A DNA stretch of 64,000 bases from Candidatus Defluviilinea proxima (lineage in GTDB: Bacteria; Chloroflexota; Anaerolineae; Anaerolineales; Villigracilaceae). Made by a program: the position numbers and the translations under genes. The stretch is from the NCBI GenBank assembly GCA_016721115.1, contig JADKIW010000001.1, positions 3,611,501 through 3,675,500 on the forward strand, in the 5' to 3' direction. Positions 42,368-50,726 of the stretch are shown here, one piece after another. The notes under the pieces were generated by a model. It was not told the origin of the DNA. It made no database searches and was given only the letters and a program-made list of their open reading frames with translations. Numbering within the stretch: position 1 is the first letter of the stretch; each line of letters begins with the position of its first letter.

Positions 42368-42400
42368 CCCGCACTTGAACCCAATCACTGGAGCACACCA

Positions 42401-42817
42401 TTGAGCCGCTTAATCAAGACAGATACCGTTGGAAAAGACCGAACCCGATTAACAAAGGGTATTGTATTAGCTATTCGCGAACTCGCAAAGCAACAAGATA
42501 TAACAACAGAAACCAAAGATCTTGCCGCCTTTATCACGCTGGCGTTGCAAACCATATCAGAAGGCATTGACGAGTCTGTGGCCGCGTGGGAAAAGCGCGA
42601 TTACTGGGTCAAAGCCGACCGCTTTCGCATGGAATGGATGTGGACCGGCCAATATGCTGACAAGATGAAAGTAGCAATCTTTACCAATGACTGGGCGACC
42701 ATCGCTATGATGATGCCGCAAATTGGACAGAAATTCAGCAAGATCGAAGTTTCAGATAATCACCGCCTGGGCAAGCCGTGGGTGGGTGCATATAAACAAT
42801 TGACCACCCGACAGTAA
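42401..42817 (+). CDS. Unknown 138-residue helical protein
   Basis: A protein of about 138 residues from the TTG at 42401; GGAG lies seven bases before it and a consensus TATAAT further upstream, so longer readings that start in front of the promoter are rejected. The sequence is mostly helical ('TKGIVLAIRELAKQQDI', 'DLAAFITLALQTISEGIDES'), with an aromatic-rich centre ('WMWTGQYADKM'). No known family recognised and no membrane segment. It seems conserved in pattern, perhaps a nucleoid- or cell-structure protein, but that is a guess. Confidence 0.65.
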   Translation: MSRLIKTDTVGKDRTRLTKGIVLAIRELAKQQDITTETKDLAAFITLALQTISEGIDESVAAWEKRDYWVKADRFRMEWMWTGQYADKMKVAIFTNDWATIAMMMPQIGQKFSKIEVSDNHRLGKPWVGAYKQLTTRQ

Positions 42818-42836
42818 AAAACGAGCTTGCGAATTT

Positions 42837-42877
42837 AACGAAGCATCCCGAAGATATAGTCTTCGGGATGCTTCGTT
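42837..42877 (+). terminator. Terminator, 18-bp stem
   Basis: A perfect 18-base inverted repeat (42837-42854 and 42860-42877), 5-base loop, between the 42401 gene and the convergent SET-domain gene. Weak T run after it. Confidence 0.8.
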
Positions 42878-42896
42878 TGTACATACACGTATGAAT

Positions 42897-43379
42897 TTAG
42901 CGAATGATCTTGGAGAGATATGCTTCTGTGTTGTTCAACAACTCAGCTACATTTTCACGAATGTGCTTGCTCAAGTAGTGATTTCCTAAAGTGGAAAGTG
43001 GCAGGAAGCGCGCACCTGCAACGACGTGGATACAGTTCGATGCACCACATAAGCAAACGAACGGCGCGTCCATTTCCCATTCAGTGGAAGGATAGAAGAA
43101 AGAAAGCTCCTCGCCTTTTTCAATATCCTTGCAAGCATAGACCAGCAAGTGTTCAGTATCGAGGATCACATTGGGATTGCATGAGTGATTCAATGCGGCT
43201 AACTTGCCGACATCAGTGTGCTTATCGCGATCGATCTGAACTGTGTAGCGATTCGGTTTGTCTACCACTTTGTCAGTGGGGATCTCGCATATTAACTCAC
43301 CCTTTGCATATGCTCGTTTAGTGACCAGACTTCTAAATTTATTTTCTGTCTTGATGGTCAGTGTTTCCATTGTAGGCAT
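42897..43379 (-). CDS. SET-domain protein (putative lysine methyltransferase)
   Basis: A 160-residue protein that is essentially one SET domain. Visible motifs: 'AYAKGELICEIPTDKV' (N-SET strand), 'LAALNHSCNPNVI' (the NHSC pseudoknot motif) and 'GEELSFFYPSTEWEMDAPFVCLCGASNC' split into the GE(E)L..Y motif and the post-SET cysteines C-x-C-x4-C. SET enzymes use SAM to methylate protein lysines. Bacterial free-standing SET proteins are known, but targets are mostly unclear. GGAATAAAG serves as Shine-Dalgarno on the minus strand. Confidence 0.88.
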   Translation of the reverse strand: MPTMETLTIKTENKFRSLVTKRAYAKGELICEIPTDKVVDKPNRYTVQIDRDKHTDVGKLAALNHSCNPNVILDTEHLLVYACKDIEKGEELSFFYPSTEWEMDAPFVCLCGASNCIHVVAGARFLPLSTLGNHYLSKHIRENVAELLNNTEAYLSKIIR

Positions 43380-43473
43380 TACTTTATTCCTTTCTCTTCA
43401 TATCTAATAATTTTGTATCAGTATAATGATAATGAAGAGAAAAGCAAGTGTTTTCGAATTGTTTTCTAAAATT

Positions 43474-45840
43474 TTAAGCTTGAACTTTATATATTATTTT
43501 TGTTATTTGACGTGAATACATATACAATCGCGTAAAAAATAATTGTATTCGCAGACGTTTCCATGTTTGCCATGCAATATGTGCATCCTGCTTTTGTGTT
43601 TGATGTGACACAAACAATGATGAGTGATACAGCTCTGTCAGTAAATTTGCATTGACAATAGTTTTCTCGAACGATCTAACAAATCGAGAGCGCGTTCCAA
43701 GTTCAGTTATTGTGTTACTGAGTTTACGTAGAAACTCTGATGACGTCTCTGCATGGATCCATTGACCTGCAAGCGGACGTCCGGCACGATAAAACCTTTG
43801 ATAGATACGGTCAATGGTGATGGCCGGAGCAAGTCGCAGATACAGCCATCTTTCAACAAGAATAAAATAAAGAAGAACCAAGATCACGACACCTGCAAAG
43901 GGAGCAATCCACGTCAGGATTTTTTCAAACCTGAATAATGTCAGCAGACCTAATGCCGATCTTCGAGTGTCTTGGCCTTCTGCTTGAGGTGTTCCACCTC
44001 CGGCACGGTCAATTTCGCTGATGGAGGCAGTTGGTTCGAACTCAACCCAGCCGATGCCGGGGAAATAAATTTCCACCCATGAATGTGCGTCCAATTCACG
44101 GACAACGTATTGTGCATTCGGAGCGTCATAGTACCCCGGTGCGTACCCAGAGACAAAACGCGCAGGGAGTCCGTTATATCGCGCAAGGACGACCATAGTG
44201 GTGGCGTAATAATCGCAATATCCTCTTTTCAGGTCGAATAGAAAATAGTCTGCGACATCGCCTCCTTCTGGCGGGCCAGGGACTTCGAGGTCGTAGGGAT
44301 AATTTTCACGCAGATAGGCTTCGATTGCTTTCGCTTTATCGTATGGATTCGATATTCCGTTTGTAATATCTCGGGCGAGTGAACGAACACGTCTGGGAAT
44401 GGACAAAGGCAAAACCAGATAACGGTCACGTATTTCGGGAGGATATTGATCTGGTGCGTTGCGCAATTGTTCAGCAGTTGCTGTAGGGACATATACATCT
44501 GCTTGATAGGCTGTTGCCTGACTGATGGCGGCAAACATGTCAGATTGAAGAAGGGCCGTTTGATCAGCAAACAGGTCTGATGGAGGTTTGACGCGCCAAT
44601 TGACTGAGACAGGAACGTCCGCGTTGAATAAAATCCCACTCCAGAATATTCTGCCTTCCGCCTCAGTCATTTCCACATTCATGTGTACAACGCGATATCC
44701 ATTGAGGAGACCGGGGATAAGTGGCGTTTTTGCAGGAACAGTTTGAGTGATGACCCCACTCGTTACCCAACCGGAACCAACGTAATTGTCGAAGACAGTA
44801 CTACGCCAGTAATAACGCGGTGCAGTGATGGCAGCCTGATAGGGGACCGCAGGAAGCTCGCCAGTTTTGATCGTCATTACGACCTTTTCAGAATTTGCGA
44901 ACCCGCCAGTTAACAAGTGATCGCGTGGCAAAGATGGCCTTTGTACGTTCGATGGTTTGCCTGTGGGTTTTGGCTTTTGCAAGCCAAGCATTTCGGCTGT
45001 CTGGTTGGCTCGTATTTCACGGATGGTATCAACGATATCCTGCCACGAAACAGATGGCGTGATGAAGGCCAGCGCGCCAATGGCGATAGTGACGAGTAAG
45101 ACTGCCTGACTGTTATCGTAACGGATGCTGTCCGAATAATCTATTCGACTCTTTTCCCACTGTTGCGTGTGTTTACGATAATTCCAAACACCCATCAGCA
45201 TTAACAGCGTGACTACCAACCCCCACAAGCTTTCAACTTTATATTCACTATAAGATGTAACCAGCGTCAACACTACCAGTGAAGGCAAAAGTGCTGTCAC
45301 TGCAATTCGTCGCTTTGCGAACCATCCCATCCATGCAGAACACAGCCACAGGGTCAATACCCAGATCATACTGCGGATGAGAGAGTCATTGACTTTCAAG
45401 CCTTGATCAAGGCCGATCGTCCACGATTGAAAACGGGTCAGCAATGCCAATGATGCTTCTGAAACAACTTTCCACGTTTCGAGGATGGCAGATGTATCGA
45501 TAAGTTGTTTATATCGAAGTGCGGCATAAACATCCGGGAACGTGGATAAGACCGCACTGCCAAATGCAAGCAATGGCTGAGCGAGACGCGCACCCAATAT
45601 CCATGTGACTGTAAAACCAAGCGCGGCAATCAGTACCGACGACCTGAGTCCATTGACCTGGGCCTTTCCCAACCCCAAGCCAATGACAAGAGCCGCAAGC
45701 CCAATTGCGAAGAAACGATTCGTATCTGTATCCTGCAACGAGACAGAGACACCGTATGTCAGGATCTGTACTGCGACAACCATGAGCATCATGCTCATGG
45801 CCTCCGCCTTCAACAGCACTCGCAGGATGCGCCCGATCAT
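43474..45840 (-). CDS. Transglutaminase-like membrane protein (TgpA/DUF3488 type)
   Basis: A 788-residue protein from the ATG at 45840. The N-terminus has six to seven transmembrane helices, then a large outer domain with a transglutaminase core (about 480-610): Cys in 'KRGYCDYYATTMVVLARYNG', His in 'DAHSWVEIYFPG' and Asp/Glu after it ('GWVEFEPTA'). A further helix and a cytoplasmic DUF4129-like tail end it. The start codon overlaps the stop of the DUF58 gene (ATGA), which is the classical gene partner, usually with a MoxR ATPase that is not found here. It probably cross-links or cleaves envelope proteins. Confidence 0.9.
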   Translation of the reverse strand: MIGRILRVLLKAEAMSMMLMVVAVQILTYGVSVSLQDTDTNRFFAIGLAALVIGLGLGKAQVNGLRSSVLIAALGFTVTWILGARLAQPLLAFGSAVLSTFPDVYAALRYKQLIDTSAILETWKVVSEASLALLTRFQSWTIGLDQGLKVNDSLIRSMIWVLTLWLCSAWMGWFAKRRIAVTALLPSLVVLTLVTSYSEYKVESLWGLVVTLLMLMGVWNYRKHTQQWEKSRIDYSDSIRYDNSQAVLLVTIAIGALAFITPSVSWQDIVDTIREIRANQTAEMLGLQKPKPTGKPSNVQRPSLPRDHLLTGGFANSEKVVMTIKTGELPAVPYQAAITAPRYYWRSTVFDNYVGSGWVTSGVITQTVPAKTPLIPGLLNGYRVVHMNVEMTEAEGRIFWSGILFNADVPVSVNWRVKPPSDLFADQTALLQSDMFAAISQATAYQADVYVPTATAEQLRNAPDQYPPEIRDRYLVLPLSIPRRVRSLARDITNGISNPYDKAKAIEAYLRENYPYDLEVPGPPEGGDVADYFLFDLKRGYCDYYATTMVVLARYNGLPARFVSGYAPGYYDAPNAQYVVRELDAHSWVEIYFPGIGWVEFEPTASISEIDRAGGGTPQAEGQDTRRSALGLLTLFRFEKILTWIAPFAGVVILVLLYFILVERWLYLRLAPAITIDRIYQRFYRAGRPLAGQWIHAETSSEFLRKLSNTITELGTRSRFVRSFEKTIVNANLLTELYHSSLFVSHQTQKQDAHIAWQTWKRLRIQLFFTRLYMYSRQITKIIYKVQA

Positions 45841-47123
45841 TCCAGCCCCTTCCAGTCTGTGACAGGTTTGTTCATGGCAATGGCTTTGCCAGTGGCAGAG
45901 ACACGCCACTCCCATTCACCTTCATGGCCCGGCCGTGCTTGAGGTTTGTCAAGCATTTCTTTTGGAATGATATGACAGGGAATACCCAATGATTGCAGTA
46001 CACCAGATACTTCATTGATCTTCGCATTTCCGCCAAATGTATTGACATCGAAAAGGAACACATGTGGCAAAATGCCGCGCCACGTCAACGGCATAAGCGC
46101 TTGTATCCATTCGATGTCGGCGCAAGGTGTGACGATCAACAGACTGCAACGACTGCTGAATGCCTTATTTGCCCTGTGCAGGAAATCCTTCAGACCCATA
46201 TCCGATGGGGATGCAACCGCCAATGATTTCAACAACGAACGTTCTTGATTTTCGTTACGACGTGGTATATGCCAGGCTGGCTCGTTGCCATTGATCGCCA
46301 AGCCGACAGGGTGATCCTCGCGCAGTCCTTGCGAGATGAGAGACGATGTCAGTATGACGCCATGCTCCTCGGTTGAATCCCAGCCTGTACCTACCTGCGA
46401 GTCTTTATGCAGATCGAGCAGAACCCACCAATCACCGGCATGCGTGCCATCCGATTGGCGGACGTAAAATTTGTTACGGCGTGCGGATGTCTTCCAATGA
46501 ATGGATTTCATGGGGTCGCCGGGGACCATTTCACGCGTGTGTGAGGCGTTGGTCGTTTCCTCCAGAGAGCGCGGACTGATCTTCCCATCCCCGGCCCATC
46601 CGCTAGAGAGAATGTTGAACCGTGGAAGGGAAACAATTGGCGGCATGACTGCCAATGTGGAGGATGTTGTGTCTTCTATTATGACTGTGTAGATGCCAAA
46701 TGGGTCACCAGTTTCGAGTGTTGTTCCCCCAAGTGTGAATACACCACGTTGTGTGCACTGATTGAGCTTTTTCCACTGGGAAGTGCTCATACGGTCTACG
46801 CCCGTGGCGACCGATACACGATGATTGGGAAGTGTGGAATGATCCTGCACAGAGACCCACGTGGCCGGCAGTGCAAAATCGTTTGTCAGTGTGAAGCGCT
46901 CTTCCAGCCTGTCGCCGACCTGTGCCCAGCCATAGCGCATTTCTCGTTTGAATTGGAGTGATCTTGCCAGCCCGCGCGCCCACCACCAACAGACCAGCCA
47001 TATTCCCCCGATGCCGGTGATCAGGATAATCCACACCCGCGAAGGGTCAATGAATTGCATGACCAAAGCGAGAAGACCAATGACAGGAAGCATCTTCGCA
47101 TTGAGTCGCAATGTGGACTTCAT
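45837..47123 (-). CDS. DUF58 domain protein
   Basis: A 428-residue protein from the ATG at 47123. Two N-terminal transmembrane helices are followed by a beta-rich part and the DUF58 motif ('PGDPMKSIHWKTSARRNKFYVRQ'), which precedes a von Willebrand A-like fold. DUF58 proteins are encoded with transglutaminase-like and MoxR genes and are thought to help in folding or assembly of exported complexes. The start is fixed by TATAAT six bases upstream on the minus strand. Its stop overlaps the start of the transglutaminase gene. Confidence 0.9.
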   Translation of the reverse strand: MKSTLRLNAKMLPVIGLLALVMQFIDPSRVWIILITGIGGIWLVCWWWARGLARSLQFKREMRYGWAQVGDRLEERFTLTNDFALPATWVSVQDHSTLPNHRVSVATGVDRMSTSQWKKLNQCTQRGVFTLGGTTLETGDPFGIYTVIIEDTTSSTLAVMPPIVSLPRFNILSSGWAGDGKISPRSLEETTNASHTREMVPGDPMKSIHWKTSARRNKFYVRQSDGTHAGDWWVLLDLHKDSQVGTGWDSTEEHGVILTSSLISQGLREDHPVGLAINGNEPAWHIPRRNENQERSLLKSLAVASPSDMGLKDFLHRANKAFSSRCSLLIVTPCADIEWIQALMPLTWRGILPHVFLFDVNTFGGNAKINEVSGVLQSLGIPCHIIPKEMLDKPQARPGHEGEWEWRVSATGKAIAMNKPVTDWKGLE

Positions 47124-47129
47124 ATGCTT

Positions 47130-47135
47130 ATTATA
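47130..47135 (-). promoter_or_regulatory. -10 hexamer of leaderless promoter
   Basis: Minus-strand TATAAT, six bases before the DUF58 ATG at 47123; argues against a start at 47147. Confidence 0.55.
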
Positions 47136-47259
47136 TGCGAAACACACCTAGCCAAAAGACTAGTATTGTTTTAGTCATTCTCCTGATGTATTTGAGTTTC
47201 ATATACGCTACACTCTCATCACTAGGTTCAACGGAACCACCATGTTATAAGGAGACAAT

Positions 47260-48114
47260 ATGACGAACCCTCTTACTGATTTTTCGAATGGACTGACCTC
47301 TGCTGTGGAAAAAGGCGGCGCAAGCACTATTCTTGTGAATGCCCGCAAACGATACCCAGCAAGTGGCATTGTGTATGCAGAAGACCTTGTGCTCACAGCC
47401 GACCATGTTGTGACACGGGAAGAAGACATCAAGGTGATTCTCCCAGATGGGAAGGAACTCAAGGCAACTCTTGCCGGCCGCGACCCTGGTTCTGACCTTG
47501 CTTTATTGCGCCTCGCAGAAAACGCATTAACACCTGCGAAGACTTCGAACGATGTCAAAGTTGGTCAACTTGTGTTGGCATTGGGACGCCCCAGTGGGGC
47601 AGGGGTACAAGCCTCGTGGGGAATTGTGACCGCCATCAGCGGACCTGCCCGCACGCATCGTGGTGGATTGCTCGATGAATACATCCAAACCGAGACAACC
47701 CCGTATCCCGGTTTCTCCGGTGGGCCTCTCATCAACACTGAAGGCGATGTGCTGGGCCTCAACACCTCTGGCCTGACGCATGGCTCTGCCTTGACCATCC
47801 CGGCCAAAGTAGCATGGCGGATCGCCGATGCACTCGCCAAACATGGAACCGTCAAACGCGGATATTTGGGAGTCCGCACACAGCCGGTAGCGAATGGATT
47901 GCTGGTATTGTGGTTGGAAGAAGGCGGCCCCGCTGAAAAAGGCGGTTTACTGGTCGGCGATATCCTCGTCTCTGTTGGCGGGCAATCGGTCAGCGACCCA
48001 GACCATCTGTTCTCTGCGCTTCATAGCGATACGGTTGGAAAATCCGTCGCTGTGGGTGTGTTGCGCGGCGGCAAACCTGAAACGATCAATGTAATGGTAG
48101 GCGAACGGAAGTGA
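47260..48114 (+). CDS. HtrA/Deg-like serine protease, apparently cytoplasmic
   Basis: A 284-residue trypsin-like protease with PDZ domain. The triad is His49 ('LTADHVV'), Asp79 ('GSDLALLRL') and Ser153 ('YPGFSGGPL'). A PDZ domain occupies about 190-280 ('RGYLGVRTQPV', 'GGPAEKGGLLVGDILVSVGG'). There is neither a signal peptide nor a transmembrane segment, unlike most HtrA proteins, so it may act in the cytoplasm. AAGGAG stands seven bases before the ATG. The stop overlaps the start of the LuxR-type gene (GTGA), so both are coupled. Confidence 0.9.
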   Translation: MTNPLTDFSNGLTSAVEKGGASTILVNARKRYPASGIVYAEDLVLTADHVVTREEDIKVILPDGKELKATLAGRDPGSDLALLRLAENALTPAKTSNDVKVGQLVLALGRPSGAGVQASWGIVTAISGPARTHRGGLLDEYIQTETTPYPGFSGGPLINTEGDVLGLNTSGLTHGSALTIPAKVAWRIADALAKHGTVKRGYLGVRTQPVANGLLVLWLEEGGPAEKGGLLVGDILVSVGGQSVSDPDHLFSALHSDTVGKSVAVGVLRGGKPETINVMVGERK

Positions 48115-48668
48115 TCCGCGTTTTGTTGAACGTCTCGTCACCGGCATTGCGCGCAGGGTTGCGCTCTCTGCTTTCATCTGACAAAGCGATCAGGGTGATG
48201 AGCGATTCTCTGAATGAAGACGAAGCGGACGTGATGATCACGTCCGCTTCGATGGTCTCTATTGCTGAAAAAGATTCAGCTGCGATCCTCTTCCTAAGCG
48301 ATGACCAACTCAACGTCGAGGAAATGAAGCGTGCGTATCGCGTGTGGGGAGTTTTGCCGACGGAGTCGTCGGCTGAGGAGTTGATCGCCGCGATCCACGC
48401 ATTGTCACAGGGACTTATCGTTGGCACGCCGACGCTGTTATTTGAATCAGAAAACGAGCCGCTTGAGCGCGGCCCGTTGACCGAGAGGGAATCCGAAGTC
48501 ATTGGTTTATTGGCAAGGGGATTGGCAAACAAACAAATCGCGGTGGCGCTGGGGATCAGCGAGCACACCGTGAAATTTCATGTTTCATCGATCTACACAA
48601 AATTGAACGTGACCAACCGCACCGAGGCCGTGCGCGAAGGCTTGCGCGGCGGATGGATCGCTTTATAA
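48111..48668 (+). CDS. LuxR-type regulator with degenerate receiver domain
   Basis: A 185-residue protein. The C-terminal helix-turn-helix is of the LuxR/NarL type ('LTERESEVIGLLARGLANKQ', 'GISEHTVKFHVSSIYTKLNV'). The N-terminal ~110 residues have the length and position of a receiver domain, but the phospho-acceptor Asp and the acidic pair are not visible ('MIRVLLNVSSPALRAGLRSL'), so it is probably not phosphorylated in the usual way. GTG start within the stop of the protease gene; the protease could supply or destroy a signal for it (inference). Confidence 0.88.
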   Translation: MIRVLLNVSSPALRAGLRSLLSSDKAIRVMSDSLNEDEADVMITSASMVSIAEKDSAAILFLSDDQLNVEEMKRAYRVWGVLPTESSAEELIAAIHALSQGLIVGTPTLLFESENEPLERGPLTERESEVIGLLARGLANKQIAVALGISEHTVKFHVSSIYTKLNVTNRTEAVREGLRGGWIAL

Positions 48669-48670
48669 TT

Positions 48671-49036
48671 TTATGCGGGTTCGAAAATTTCTATGGGGTT
48701 TCCTGATGGATCTTCAGCCAAAATTTGTTTCCCGCCGGGGCCGCTGATGATCTCATTGCGAAACGATATGCCTGCGCTTTTCATCGAAGCGACCAACATT
48801 TCAATATCTTCCACCTCGATCACAAATCGATTCCAACCTCCTGCCTCAGGCTGACGGCCATCAGGCATGGACCTTGCCGCAGAAGTTTGAGGGCCGCTCA
48901 ACCATAACTCTAAATCCCCTTTGGCAACGATGGCGAAGGCGGGTCCCATTTGGTTGACAAGCTCAAAGCCAAGGTGCTTGGTATAAAACTCGATGGAGGC
49001 CTTGACCTCCTTTACCAGATAACGAATGGTTGCCAT
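48671..49036 (-). CDS. VOC-family (glyoxalase-like) protein
   Basis: A 121-residue protein with the VOC fold: 'TIRYLVKEVKASIEFYTKHLGF' at the start and 'QILAEDPSGNPIEIFEP' at the end are characteristic of one complete beta-alpha-beta module pair. Members act as metal-dependent lyases, dioxygenases or drug-binding proteins; the metal residues cannot be assigned with certainty. AGGAG lies eleven bases before the ATG. The ABM-type gene lies 13 bases upstream, so both are likely in one operon. Confidence 0.88.
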   Translation of the reverse strand: MATIRYLVKEVKASIEFYTKHLGFELVNQMGPAFAIVAKGDLELWLSGPQTSAARSMPDGRQPEAGGWNRFVIEVEDIEMLVASMKSAGISFRNEIISGPGGKQILAEDPSGNPIEIFEPA

Positions 49037-49049
49037 GATTGCATCTCCT

Positions 49050-49352
49050 TTATTTTGTAGGGATCAAGCCATGCCCGCCGATAGGGCTTGTTTCAAATCG
49101 TTCGCCAAACCCTGCGATCAGCGGCCTGCCGCGCGAGATTGCATTTTGCACCGAAGGTAACGATAAAGAATTTCGGTGGTTTTCTTGATCTTCCCATACT
49201 TCTGTAACCCATAACGCATCAGCGTCGGCCGGGTCTTTTGCTACGATATAGCTCAAGCAACCGGGCATATCAGTAGCGCTTTCCAATAAGATGGACATCA
49301 GCGCATCACGTTCGCCGGCGTTCGCTTTTATCTTTCCGATCAATCCGTACAT
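49050..49352 (-). CDS. Antibiotic biosynthesis monooxygenase (ABM) domain protein
   Basis: A 100-residue protein of the dimeric alpha/beta-barrel type: 'GKIKANAGERDALMSILLES', 'GCLSYIVAKDPADADALWVT' and 'EVWEDQENHRNSL' are typical of putative quinol monooxygenases (YgiN-like). No cofactor is used by the family. AAAGGGA lies ten bases before the ATG. Followed in the same direction by the VOC gene. Confidence 0.88.
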   Translation of the reverse strand: MYGLIGKIKANAGERDALMSILLESATDMPGCLSYIVAKDPADADALWVTEVWEDQENHRNSLSLPSVQNAISRGRPLIAGFGERFETSPIGGHGLIPTK

Positions 49353-49368
49353 TTTTTAGGATCCCTTT

Positions 49369-50598
49369 CTAAAACATTACCAGTTGAGTCTCTGCCCGCC
49401 TGCCATTCAACAACAGGAATGGAGCGGCGCGTGCGACAACGATGCCCAATTTGCGGAGCGAGGTCAGGTCACTTAATTTTCCTGTTCGCCGTGCGGACAA
49501 AATCGCCTCTGCTCCTTTCAACCCGATGCCTGGTACGCGCAACAATTGACTTTTCTCTGCTCGATTAATTTCTATCGGGCGCTCGATAAGATTCATCTGC
49601 GCCCATGCCAGCTTGGGGTCGGTGGGGAGGGGGAGATTACCGTTATTTGTGAATGGCATTTCTTCGAGGTCAAATCCATAATCGCGCAACAGAAATGACG
49701 CTTGATACAAGCGATGTTCGCGCAATGGATCAACGGCGGCTTTGTTCTCGAGTGGCGTATCGTGGATGGGATGGAACGCAGAGAAGTAGGCACGTTTGAG
49801 TCGTACGTTTTTCATCAACCAATCGGTTGTTGTGAGTAATTCCAAGTCACTTTCATCCGCGCCGCCCGCCACGAACTGAGTCACCGTGGATGGGTATTTT
49901 CCATTCCAGAATTTGTAGGCGGGTTGTGAACGGCGAATCTCTTCAACCCACTTCAAAGGCTGTAACAACTCTTCGAGAAATGTCTTATGCGGAGCAAGCC
50001 TTGCAAGCCGCTCAGTGTTCGGCGCTTCCAAATTGACCGAGACTCGGTCGGCGAGTTGCATGGCGCGTTCCACTTGTCCGCGCTCGGAGCCGGGCATGAT
50101 CTTGAGATGCATGTACCCGCGATAGCCAAGCCGCTTGCGGAGGATCTCGGCTGTATCGAGAATCTTGTTTTGTGTGTTGGCTCCGCCGGCCGCAATGCCC
50201 GAACTGAGGAAGATGCCTTCGGCCATATTGGCTGTGTTCAACTTCATGAACAACTCGGCAAATTCCTGCGGCTTGAACGTGGCGCGGCGGAAGTCACGTC
50301 CCGCACGGAAGGGACAGTAATAACAGTCCCGCTCACAAGCGGACGAGAGCAGGGTTTTTAATAATTTGATCTGTTTGCCGTTGGGGAGTTGTGCCGGATG
50401 AACGAACGCGGCGTCTTTTTCTTTCGGGGTGAAATAGGTAGGCTTGGCGCCGGTCTGAGCGGAGCCGTTAGGCGAAGTCGAAGACAGCGCTTCGTCTGCG
50501 GACGATGCTCCGCTCGTCCTCCGCTCAGCGCGGGTTTCTTCCGCATGTTCCAATTCCATCTGACTGGAAAGCATCTTAAGCGTACCGATTGCGTCCAT
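49369..50598 (-). CDS. Radical SAM protein with helix-hairpin-helix (DNA repair/modification type)
   Basis: A 409-residue protein. The radical-SAM cluster is 'CERDCYYCPF'. The C-terminal ~60 residues form a DNA-binding helix-hairpin-helix ('LRVPGIGLKGAEAILSARR'). The combination matches the 'putative DNA modification/repair radical SAM protein' family (TIGR03916), usually linked to a uracil-DNA glycosylase-like gene, not seen here. The start at 50598 stands six bases behind TATAAT on the minus strand. Residues about 24-47 come from a palindromic repeat inserted in frame ('SSADEALSSTSPNGSAQTG'). Confidence 0.88.
   Translation of the reverse strand: MDAIGTLKMLSSQMELEHAEETRAERRTSGASSADEALSSTSPNGSAQTGAKPTYFTPKEKDAAFVHPAQLPNGKQIKLLKTLLSSACERDCYYCPFRAGRDFRRATFKPQEFAELFMKLNTANMAEGIFLSSGIAAGGANTQNKILDTAEILRKRLGYRGYMHLKIMPGSERGQVERAMQLADRVSVNLEAPNTERLARLAPHKTFLEELLQPLKWVEEIRRSQPAYKFWNGKYPSTVTQFVAGGADESDLELLTTTDWLMKNVRLKRAYFSAFHPIHDTPLENKAAVDPLREHRLYQASFLLRDYGFDLEEMPFTNNGNLPLPTDPKLAWAQMNLIERPIEINRAEKSQLLRVPGIGLKGAEAILSARRTGKLSDLTSLRKLGIVVARAAPFLLLNGRRAETQLVMF
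50455..50528. repeat. In-frame palindromic repeat in the rSAM gene
   Basis: CTGAGCGGAG (50455-50464) and CTCCGCTCAG (50519-50528) are perfect 10-base inverted ends of a 74-base element that lies in the N-terminal linker of the rSAM gene. The left end is shared with the repeat at 63431. Confidence 0.7.
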
Positions 50599-50604
50599 AA
50601 ATCG

Positions 50605-50610
50605 ATTATA
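50605..50610 (-). promoter_or_regulatory. -10 hexamer of leaderless promoter
   Basis: Minus-strand TATAAT, six bases before the ATG at 50598 of the rSAM gene. Confidence 0.55.
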
Positions 50611-50726
50611 GAACATATTTTCTGTTTTATCAAGATACTTTTCCGATGTTCAGATGAAAGTTCGGACATTTTCTTTTTGCCGCAGGTCGACGATGTGAGC
50701 GGCTAGCGACCGAAGGGTTTCCTGTG

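Noticed and set aside
42272..42400. Longer version of the 42401 protein
   Set aside because: It would start upstream of the TATAAT at 42362; the TTG at 42401 has a proper GGAG.
43753..45862. Plus-strand frames opposite the transglutaminase gene
   Set aside because: No motifs or start signals; the minus-strand gene pair with ATGA overlap explains the region.
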